Source: JBBDMC01 sp964441935
GTDB taxonomy: Bacteria > Pseudomonadota > Alphaproteobacteria > Rhizobiales > Kaistiaceae
Assembly: GCA_964441935.1 (NCBI GenBank)
Contig: CAYTXI010000073.1
Span: forward strand, 1 to 12,806
DNA length: 12,806 bases
Direction: 5' to 3'
Made by a program: the position numbers and the translations under genes. How positions within the stretch are numbered: position 1 is the stretch's first letter; every line of letters starts with the position of its first letter. Below, one piece after another: positions 7,196-12,806 of this stretch. A model generated the notes under the pieces. The model was not told the DNA's origin. It was given only the letters and a program-made list of their open reading frames with translations, and did no database searches.

Positions 7196-7218
7196 GTCCG
7201 CCGCAACGCGGCTAATCG

Positions 7219-7247
7219 CTGGAATTTATTCCGTGAACGCCCATATT
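7219..7247 (+). promoter_or_regulatory. candidate heat-shock (RpoH) promoter upstream of the dnaJ-like gene
   Basis: CTGGAA (7219-7224), a 14-nt spacer and GCCCATATT (7239-7247) resemble the sigma-32 consensus CTTGAA - 13 to 17 nt - CCCCATNT. Each hexamer mismatches at one position. It lies 55 nt before the ATG of a J-domain co-chaperone, a plausible target. The -35 element overlaps a short dyad, GGAATTTATTCC (7221-7232). This is inference from motif match and context. Confidence 0.35.
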
Positions 7248-7302
7248 GCGGACGGACGGCCGATTCCCGCGACCGCCCTTCCAAACTGCTATCCTCCGAA
7301 CC

Positions 7303-8229
7303 ATGCGCGATCCCTATCAGGTGCTCGGAGTCAGCAAGACGGCCAGCGAAGCCGAGATCAAGCAGGCCTTCCGCAAGCTGGCGAAGAAGTACCATCCCGA
7401 CCGGAACAAGTCCGACCCGACGGCGAAGGCGCGCTTCGCCGAGGCCAATTCCGCCTACGAGATCGTCGGCGACAAAGCCAAGCGCAGGCAGTTCGACCGC
7501 GGCGAGATCGACGCTGACGGCAAGCCCCGTTTCCAGGGCTTCACGCAAGGGGCACGGCCGGGCGGCGGCACACGCACCTTCCGCTGGCAGACCGGCGGCG
7601 ACACGGGACCGTTCTCGGCCGACGACATCCTCAACGACATCCTCGGCGGCTTCACGCGCGGGGCGCGGCCCCAGACCCGGGCCGCGCCGGTGCGGGGCGA
7701 GGACGTGAGCGCCACGGTGGCGGTCACGCTGGAGCAGCTCGTGCGCGGTGAGAAAGTGCGGGTCGACCTGCCGACCGGCCGCACGCTGGACGTGGCGATC
7801 CCGCCCGGAACTAAGCCAGGGCATTCCATCCGGCTGAGAGGGCAAGGCCGGTCCGGCATGCTCGGGGGCGCAGCGGGCGACGCGTTGGTCACGGTCGAGT
7901 TCGTGCCGCATCCCGTCTTCCGCGCCGACGGCTCCGCTCTCAGACGCGATGTGTCGATCACGCTCGACGAGGCCGTGCTCGGCGCCAAGGTGCGCGTTCA
8001 GACCCTCGACGGGCCGGTGACGCTGACGGTGCCGGTGCGCTCAAGCGGCGGGCGGACGCTTCGCCTCAAGGGCAAGGGCCTGCCGCGCCCCGGCGGCGGC
8101 CGCGGCGACCTCATGGTGACGCTGAGGATCGTGCTGCCTGAAGGCGGCGACCTGGAGCTCGAGGCGCTGATGAAGAAGTGGCACGCCCAACACCGCTATC
8201 ACGTGCGTGACGAAGAATCGGAAGTCTAG
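7303..8229 (+). CDS. DnaJ/CbpA-type J-domain co-chaperone (no zinc finger)
   Basis: A Hsp40 co-chaperone that would stimulate DnaK ATPase and deliver client proteins. The 308-residue product starts with a J domain (1-67; DPYQVLGVSKTASEAEIKQA, catalytic HPD at 31-33). A Gly/Phe/Arg-rich linker follows (about 75-125), then the two beta-sandwich substrate-binding domains (about 132-280; IPPGTKPGHSIRLRGQG at 166-182 and LTVPVRSSGGRTLRLKGKGL at 241-260). The four CxxCxGxG repeats of class I DnaJ are absent, placing it with CbpA/DjlB-like class II proteins rather than the principal DnaJ. ATG 7303 begins the J domain exactly, although no clear Shine-Dalgarno precedes it. It follows the lipoprotein gene and may have its own heat-shock promoter. 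Its stop overlaps that of the convergent tsaC-like gene. Confidence 0.93.
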   Translation: MRDPYQVLGVSKTASEAEIKQAFRKLAKKYHPDRNKSDPTAKARFAEANSAYEIVGDKAKRRQFDRGEIDADGKPRFQGFTQGARPGGGTRTFRWQTGGDTGPFSADDILNDILGGFTRGARPQTRAAPVRGEDVSATVAVTLEQLVRGEKVRVDLPTGRTLDVAIPPGTKPGHSIRLRGQGRSGMLGGAAGDALVTVEFVPHPVFRADGSALRRDVSITLDEAVLGAKVRVQTLDGPVTLTVPVRSSGGRTLRLKGKGLPRPGGGRGDLMVTLRIVLPEGGDLELEALMKKWHAQHRYHVRDEESEV

Positions 8230-9188
8230 CGGCGTGGGGCCGCCGCGCGGCGCAGGCGGTCGTTGATCGCCTCGCCGAGACCCTCCTCCGGAATCGGTGC
8301 AACCGCGATGGCATCCGCCTTGCGATCGAGCTCGCGCAGCGCCGCGAAGAAGTGGCCCGCGGCTTCAACGACGTCGCCAGACGGGCTGAGGTTGATGGTC
8401 GCTACCGCCCGATCGGCGCCTTTGAGAGCCGCATCGCCGAACGCGATCAGCGCTTCGCCGGGCCTAACTTCGGTCACGCTGAGCCGCAAAGCCGCTTCCG
8501 GCGCGTAGTGCGACGATAACATCCCGGGGGCGAGCGGCGAGCTCGGATCGAGAACCGGGGCGGCCAGCCGGCGACCCAGAACCGCCTCGATATCGGCGCG
8601 CGCGACGCCGCCGGCACGCAGCAGAGTCACCTCGCCGCCCGCGAAGCCGACAACGGTCGATTCGAGCCCGATCGGCGCCGGCCCGGCGTCGAGAATAACG
8701 CCCACGCGATCGCCGAGGTCGGCCAAAACGTGGGCCGCAGTGGTAGGGCTCGGGCGGCCGGAGCGGTTGGCGCTTGGCGCGGCAAGCGGACGGTCGACGG
8801 CAGCGAGCAGCGCCTGGGCGATCGGATGCGACGGCACCCGGATGGCGATCGTGTCGAGCCCGGCGGTGACGATGTCGGCGATGGCAGCGCCAGCGACTTT
8901 GGGCACCACCAGGGACAAGGGTCCCGGCCAAAAGGCTTCCGCCAGCCGCGCGGCATCCCCATTGAGCGCGCCGATTCCCCGGGCGGCCGCGACCGAAGCG
9001 ACATGCACGATTAGCGGGTTGAAGCGCGGCCGCCCTTTGGCGAGGAAAATCGCGCCGACCGCCTGAGCGTTGCCGGCGTCGGCGGCGAGGCCGTAGACGG
9101 TCTCCGTGGGCATGGCGGCAAGCTCACCATGCAACAAAGCCTCGGCTGCAACGGCAATCGCCCGGTCGCGGATGGCGGTGTCGCTCAT
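8226..9188 (-). CDS. L-threonylcarbamoyladenylate synthase, Sua5 type
   Basis: Makes threonylcarbamoyl-AMP from threonine, bicarbonate and ATP, the first step of the t6A37 modification in tRNAs reading ANN codons. Cytoplasmic. From ATG 9188 the product has 320 residues, typical of the two-domain Sua5 form rather than the shorter TsaC. The YrdC domain contains PTETVYGLAADA (27-38), LAKGRPRFNPL (50-60) and LAAPSANRSGRPSPT (135-149). The PGMLSSHYAP linker (about 222-231) leads into the C-terminal Sua5 domain (to 320). A TTG at 9206 would add six residues. It has the better ribosome binding site (GGGAAG about 6 nt upstream), whereas ATG 9188 has none visible, so the start is uncertain. It is divergent from the acyl-CoA dehydrogenase operon. 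Its stop shares the CTAG of the dnaJ-like stop. Confidence 0.94.
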   Translation of the reverse strand: MSDTAIRDRAIAVAAEALLHGELAAMPTETVYGLAADAGNAQAVGAIFLAKGRPRFNPLIVHVASVAAARGIGALNGDAARLAEAFWPGPLSLVVPKVAGAAIADIVTAGLDTIAIRVPSHPIAQALLAAVDRPLAAPSANRSGRPSPTTAAHVLADLGDRVGVILDAGPAPIGLESTVVGFAGGEVTLLRAGGVARADIEAVLGRRLAAPVLDPSSPLAPGMLSSHYAPEAALRLSVTEVRPGEALIAFGDAALKGADRAVATINLSPSGDVVEAAGHFFAALRELDRKADAIAVAPIPEEGLGEAINDRLRRAAAPRR

Positions 9189-9205
9189 GTCGTAGATACG
9201 GGGCA

Positions 9206-9285
9206 ATTTGCGCTTCCCTGCACCATCGGGTCAGATTGCGCCCGAATGGGCCGGGCGACCGCGGAGGCGGGTTCTCGCGCGCAAT
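9206..9285. repeat. repeated ATTGCGC-like heptamers in the tsaC / acyl-CoA dehydrogenase gap
   Basis: ATTGCGC at 9235-9241 is mirrored exactly by GCGCAAT at 9279-9285, and a variant ATTTGCGC lies at 9206-9213. A separate TCGGG/CCCGA pair spans 9226-9245. These sit in the 110-nt divergent gap and could be operator half-sites, but the spacing is irregular and chance is a serious alternative. Confidence 0.2.
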
Positions 9286-9316
9286 ATGAAGCCGCGTCAA
9301 GCAATCGCCGGTAACA

Positions 9317-11101
9317 ATGGGGAGGCCAATGGGCTTTGAAGCGTCCGTGGCGGACATCGCCGCCACGATGACGACGGTGGGCGAACTGGACAAGACGATC
9401 GAAACCGGCGCGTTCGGCGACCTCTCCGTCGGCACAGTCGAGGCGATCATCGTCGAGGCCGGCCGTTTCGCCCAAGACGTTCTCGTCCCACTCGACCCGG
9501 TGGGCGACCGGGTCGGCGCGAGCCAGCACAGCGACGGCGTCGCGACGGCGCCGGGGTGGAGGGACGCATACCGGCGATGGGCAGCTGCTGGCTGGAACGG
9601 GGTCGGGGCACCGAGCGAATGGGGTGGACAGGGTCTGCCCGTGGTCGTCCAGATGGCCGTCCAGGAGCTGTGGAACGCAGGCAACGCCGCATTCGCGACC
9701 GGTCCGATGCTGACGGCTGGGGCGATCGACTTGATCGGCGCCCACGCCGACGACGCGGCCAAACAGCGTTACCTGCCAAAGCTGGTCGCCGGCGAATGGA
9801 TGGCGACCATGAACCTTACCGAGCCGCAGGCCGGCTCCGACCTCGGTGCCATCCGCACCCGCGCCGAGCGGGCGGCCGATGGCTCGTATCGCCTCTTCGG
9901 ACAGAAGATCTTCATCACCTATGGAGAGCACGACCTCACCGACAATATCATTCACCTGGTGCTGGCGCGCACACCGGACGCCCCGGCCGGCACGGCCGGA
10001 ATCTCTCTCTTCCTCGTTCCCAAGGTGCTCGACGATGGGGAGCGCAACGATGTGGTCGCGGCCGGCCTGGAGACCAAGCTCGGCCTGCACGGCGCGCCGA
10101 CTTGCACCATGGTCTACGGCGAAACGGGCAAGGGCGCTGTCGGCTGGCGGATCGGGTCCGAAAACCGGGGCCTCGCCGCCATGTTCACGATGATGAACAT
10201 CGCCCGACTGTCGGTCGGCGTGCAGGGCGTAGGCGTCGCCGAGCGGGCCTACCAGGAGGCGCTCGCTTACGCCCGCGAGCGTCGCCAAGGACATCGGTTC
10301 GGGCGCGCACGCGACACGATGGTGCCGATCATCGAGCACCCCGACGTCCAGCGCGACCTCATGACCATGAAGGCGCTTACCGCGGCGGCGCGGGCGATTT
10401 GCCACGCCTGTGCCCACGCCATCGACATGAGCCGCTCGGCACCGGCGGCCGAGCGCGGCAGGTGGACGAGTCGAGCGGCCCTGCTGACGCCGGTCGCTAA
10501 GGCGTTTTCGACCGACGCGGCGATCGCAACCGCCTCCACCGGCATCCAGGTCCACGGCGGCGCCGGCTACATCGAAGAGACTGGGGCGGCGCAACGGCTG
10601 CGCGACGCGCGCGTGTTCGCAATCTACGAGGGCACCAACGGCATCCAAGCGGTCGATCTGGTGACGCGCAAACTTGACCTCGATGACGGCGGCGCCGTCG
10701 CGGCTGTCGTCGCGGAGATCCGCGAAACGGCGGACGCGGTGGCGGCGGTTAACCGCGATGACTTCGGCGGGGCCGGCGCGGGGCTCGCCGCCGCAAGCGA
10801 CGATCTTGCCGCGGCGAGCGCGTTCCTCGCGGCCGCTATGGGCGATCAGAGGCCAGAAGAAGCCCTATTGGGGGCGACCCCGTACCTGCGACTATTCGGG
10901 CTTGCACTCGGTGGCGCGCTGCTGGCGAGGACGGCGTTGAGGATGCCATCCGCGGACGGCGCGCGGTGGGCGACGCTGACCCGCTTCTTCTCAGAGACGT
11001 TCCTGGGCGAGACCGCCAGCCTAGCCCGGACCGTGACCGGAGGCGCCGAGGGGCTGAGGCAAGCGGCAAGCGCGGCTTTCAGCGTCGGTAGCGCGCGGTG
11101 A
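9317..11101 (+). CDS. acyl-CoA dehydrogenase, long DmdC-like form
   Basis: A flavoenzyme that introduces an alpha,beta double bond into an acyl-CoA. The 594-residue length exceeds the ordinary family (about 380-400) and matches the DmdC (3-methylmercaptopropionyl-CoA dehydrogenase)-like group with an extra C-terminal domain. Landmarks are GAPSEWGGQGLP (97-108), the FAD/substrate motif MNLTEPQAGSDLG (165-177), GHRFGRARD (325-333) in place of the common GRxQFG-type segment, IQVHGGAGYIEE (410-421) and AIYEGTNGIQAVDL (435-448). E438 is the expected catalytic base. Residues from about 460 form the added C-terminal domain. The substrate cannot be named from sequence: DMSP degradation is possible but no other dmd gene is present. 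ATG 9317 is annotated; ATG 9329 is a close alternative, with GGGGAGG only 3 nt before it. Two related genes follow in the same direction. Confidence 0.92.
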   Translation: MGRPMGFEASVADIAATMTTVGELDKTIETGAFGDLSVGTVEAIIVEAGRFAQDVLVPLDPVGDRVGASQHSDGVATAPGWRDAYRRWAAAGWNGVGAPSEWGGQGLPVVVQMAVQELWNAGNAAFATGPMLTAGAIDLIGAHADDAAKQRYLPKLVAGEWMATMNLTEPQAGSDLGAIRTRAERAADGSYRLFGQKIFITYGEHDLTDNIIHLVLARTPDAPAGTAGISLFLVPKVLDDGERNDVVAAGLETKLGLHGAPTCTMVYGETGKGAVGWRIGSENRGLAAMFTMMNIARLSVGVQGVGVAERAYQEALAYARERRQGHRFGRARDTMVPIIEHPDVQRDLMTMKALTAAARAICHACAHAIDMSRSAPAAERGRWTSRAALLTPVAKAFSTDAAIATASTGIQVHGGAGYIEETGAAQRLRDARVFAIYEGTNGIQAVDLVTRKLDLDDGGAVAAVVAEIRETADAVAAVNRDDFGGAGAGLAAASDDLAAASAFLAAAMGDQRPEEALLGATPYLRLFGLALGGALLARTALRMPSADGARWATLTRFFSETFLGETASLARTVTGGAEGLRQAASAAFSVGSAR

Positions 11102-11147
11102 TCGCGAACGCGCTATGGTGATTTCCGGCAGGGCAGAGGGGCGCGGA

Positions 11148-11897
11148 ATGATCGATCACGTCATCAGCGAGGTGTCCGGCGGCGTCCAGACGATACGTTT
11201 CGACCGGATCGAGGCGCACAACGCACTGACCGCGGTTATGTGCGAGGCGTCGGCAGATGCGATTTCGTTTGCCGAAAGCAGCTCGCGCGTCCGCGCCATC
11301 GTCATCACCGGCGGTCCTGGCATCTTCACCGCCGGCCACGACGTGGCCGAACTCAGCAGGTTCGCCGAGCGCGGTGCCGTCGGCGAGAGCGCCTTGCGCC
11401 TCATCAAGACGATCGCCACCGTCGACAAGCCGGTGGTGGCGGCGGTCGACGGGCTTTCCGCCGGCATCGGAACGGCGCTGCTTCTGCATTGCGACTACGT
11501 GGTCGCCAGCGAATGGTCGGTGTTCACCGCGTCGTTCGCCGAACTCGGACTTCCGCCGGAAGCCGGGGCGAGCTTGTTGCTGCCGCGGCTCGTCGGCTAT
11601 CACCATGCCTTCGAGTTGATGGTCATGGGACAGCAGTTCGACGCCCATCGGGCGTTGCAGGTCGGCCTTGTCAATCGGGTCGTGGGCGTAGACGACGTCG
11701 AGCCCGGGGGGCGTGCGGCGGCGGAAACGCTCGCGGCCTTGCCGGTGGAGGCGGTGAGGCTGGCGCGTCGGCTGATGCGCGGCGACAGGCGCGAGGTAGT
11801 GGCGCGCATCGACCAGGAAGCCTCCGGTTTCGCCGAGCTCCTGCGATCGCCGCCGGCGCGCGACGCTCTCACCGCCCATCTCGACAACCAGAGCTAG
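11148..11897 (+). CDS. crotonase-family protein, probably enoyl-CoA isomerase-like
   Basis: A 249-residue crotonase-fold protein acting on acyl-CoA thioesters. The oxyanion hole is formed by FTAGHDVAEL (60-69) and DGLSAGIGTALL (101-112). True hydratases carry one Glu in a GxCELA segment and a second about 20 residues on (QPEILIG). Here the first position is A110 and the second motif is absent. Instead E138 lies in AELGLPPEAG, the position of the single catalytic Glu of delta3-delta2 enoyl-CoA isomerases. I therefore favour an isomerase, or another non-hydratase crotonase, over enoyl-CoA hydratase. ATG 11148 has AGAGGG at 11135-11140, 7 nt upstream. The longer frame from 11115 adds an unlikely leader. 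It lies 46 nt after the acyl-CoA dehydrogenase and 4 nt before the deacetylase-like gene, so one transcript is likely. Isomerase plus dehydrogenase fits unsaturated fatty-acid oxidation. Confidence 0.88.
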   Translation: MIDHVISEVSGGVQTIRFDRIEAHNALTAVMCEASADAISFAESSSRVRAIVITGGPGIFTAGHDVAELSRFAERGAVGESALRLIKTIATVDKPVVAAVDGLSAGIGTALLLHCDYVVASEWSVFTASFAELGLPPEAGASLLLPRLVGYHHAFELMVMGQQFDAHRALQVGLVNRVVGVDDVEPGGRAAAETLAALPVEAVRLARRLMRGDRREVVARIDQEASGFAELLRSPPARDALTAHLDNQS

Positions 11898-11901
11898 CGC
11901 G

Positions 11902-12806
11902 TTGGCGAGCCTGCTGATCGAAGACCCTATCTTTCTCCAGCACCTCGTTCCGGCCGGTCACCCGGAGCGACCCGACCGCCTGCGCGCCATCACCAAGGCG
12001 CTCGCCGAGGAACGTTTCGCCGGGCTCGTCCGTCTCAAGGCGCCGCTGGCCGACACGCAGGTCATCACCAGCGCGCACTTCCAGAGCTACATCGACCAGA
12101 TCCACGACGCGATACCGCCAACCGGAATCGCCCAGATCGAGGCCGACACCTACGTCTCGCACGAGAGCTTCACCGTCGCCCGTCACGCGGTCGGCGCAGC
12201 GTGCCTTGCTGTGGACGAGGTCATGGCCGGCCGGGCCGCCAACGCGTTCCTGGCGGTCAGGCCGCCCGGCCACCACGCCGAGGCCGACCGCTGCATGGGC
12301 TTCTGTCTGTTCAACAACGCGGTGATCGCCGCCCGCCACGCCCAGCAGAACCACGGTGCCGGCCGAGTGGCAATCGTCGACTGGGATGTGCACCACGGCA
12401 ATGGGACGCAAGCGCTGGTGTGGTCGGACCAGACAGTCCTATACGGTTCGACCCACCAGATGCCGCTCTATCCGGGTACCGGAGCGCCGTCGGAAACCGG
12501 AGTCGGCAACATCGTCAACGCGCCGTTGTCGGCGGGTGACGGCGGAGCCGAGTTCCGCGCCGCCTTCGAGGCCCGGATCCTGCCTGCGGTGGATGCGTTT
12601 GCGCCCGACCTGATCGTGATATCGGCGGGCTTCGACGCCCACATGCGCGACCCGCTCGCCGGACTCAACCTGACAGAGGACGATTTCGCTTGGGCCACGA
12701 AAGCTGTGATGGAGATAGCCAAGCGCCACGCGGAGGGGCGGATCGTCAGCCTGCTCGAAGGCGGCTATGATCTCGTCGGCCTCGCCGACTCGGTCGCCGC
12801 CCACGT
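11902..12806 (+). CDS. histone deacetylase/AcuC-like family amidohydrolase (C-terminus beyond window)
   Basis: A zinc-dependent arginase/deacetylase-fold hydrolase, of which 301 residues are visible. The active site is complete: GHPERPDRLRAI (19-30), RPPGHHAEAD (120-129, H124/H125 dyad), IVDWDVHHGNGTQ (158-170, zinc ligands D162 and H164), ISAGFDAH (240-247, third ligand D245) and LLEGGYD (284-290, transition-state Tyr Y289). Such bacterial proteins may deacetylate lysines, acetylpolyamines or other acetylated or acylated amides, and sequence alone does not decide. The start is a TTG at 11902. It fits the family N-terminus, and no in-frame ATG lies nearby upstream. It follows the crotonase stop by 4 nt with only a weak ribosome binding site, suggesting translational coupling. 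No stop is reached before the window ends, and only a short C-terminal part should be missing. Confidence 0.93.
   Translation, partial: MASLLIEDPIFLQHLVPAGHPERPDRLRAITKALAEERFAGLVRLKAPLADTQVITSAHFQSYIDQIHDAIPPTGIAQIEADTYVSHESFTVARHAVGAACLAVDEVMAGRAANAFLAVRPPGHHAEADRCMGFCLFNNAVIAARHAQQNHGAGRVAIVDWDVHHGNGTQALVWSDQTVLYGSTHQMPLYPGTGAPSETGVGNIVNAPLSAGDGGAEFRAAFEARILPAVDAFAPDLIVISAGFDAHMRDPLAGLNLTEDDFAWATKAVMEIAKRHAEGRIVSLLEGGYDLVGLADSVAAH

Noticed and set aside
7200..7212. GCCGC-AAC-GCGGC hairpin after the lipoprotein gene as a terminator
   Set aside because: The stem is only 5 bp with no T-run, so it falls short of a credible intrinsic terminator.
9185..10648. 487-codon open frame antisense to the acyl-CoA dehydrogenase gene
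   Set aside because: Long antisense frames are expected in GC-rich coding DNA. The translation is rich in Arg, Asp, His and Gly with no recognisable domain, and the plus strand encodes a full, motif-complete enzyme.
11869..12411. 180-codon minus-strand frame at the right end
   Set aside because: It lies antisense to the histone-deacetylase-family gene, whose frame shows every catalytic motif.
1..12806. Mobile element, prophage, CRISPR or defence/biosynthetic island
   Set aside because: No transposase, integrase, att-like direct repeats, spacer-repeat array or compositional break was seen. The genes are core-type and evenly GC-rich.

Overview
The window is a GC-rich, gene-dense stretch (about two thirds G+C by eye) with strong codon bias. 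Thirteen protein genes are supported; those at both ends are cut by the window edge. Gene content and order point to an alphaproteobacterium: a coxB-ctaD cytochrome oxidase operon beside an IalB-family gene and tldD, pdxH beside an RT0821/Lpp0805-type lipoprotein gene and a dnaJ-like gene, and an acyl-CoA dehydrogenase/crotonase pair leading into a histone-deacetylase-family gene. These neighbourhoods are recalled from Rhizobiales/Rhodospirillales-like genomes, not searched. I see no tRNA, rRNA, CRISPR array, insertion sequence, phage gene or clear sign of horizontal transfer.

Layout. 1-1587 (minus): coxB then ctaD, the CuA subunit and the start of the heme-copper subunit of an aa3-type oxidase. 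1588-1925: divergent control region with a near-perfect 18-bp palindrome. 1926-4163 (plus): a membrane-anchored IalB-family protein and the metalloprotease TldD. 4178-4948 (minus): a stand-alone YjeF_N (NAD(P)H-hydrate epimerase-like) protein with altered motifs. 5076-6047 (plus): an exported DUF3179 protein. 6062-6658 (minus): pdxH. 6710-7195 (plus): a lipoprotein. 7303-8229 (plus): a DnaJ/CbpA-type co-chaperone with a possible heat-shock promoter. 8226-9188 (minus): a Sua5/TsaC-type threonylcarbamoyl-AMP synthase. 9317-12806 (plus): a probable operon of acyl-CoA dehydrogenase, enoyl-CoA isomerase-like protein and histone deacetylase-like amidohydrolase.

Functionally this is mostly core metabolism and maintenance: respiration, protein quality control, cofactor repair and synthesis, tRNA modification and acyl-CoA metabolism. 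I did not find an obviously new multi-gene system. The items most worth a second look are the motif-degenerate YjeF_N protein, the regulatory palindromes in the divergent gaps, the candidate heat-shock promoter before the dnaJ-like gene, the acyl-CoA/deacetylase operon, and three successive convergent gene pairs that leave almost no space for terminators.
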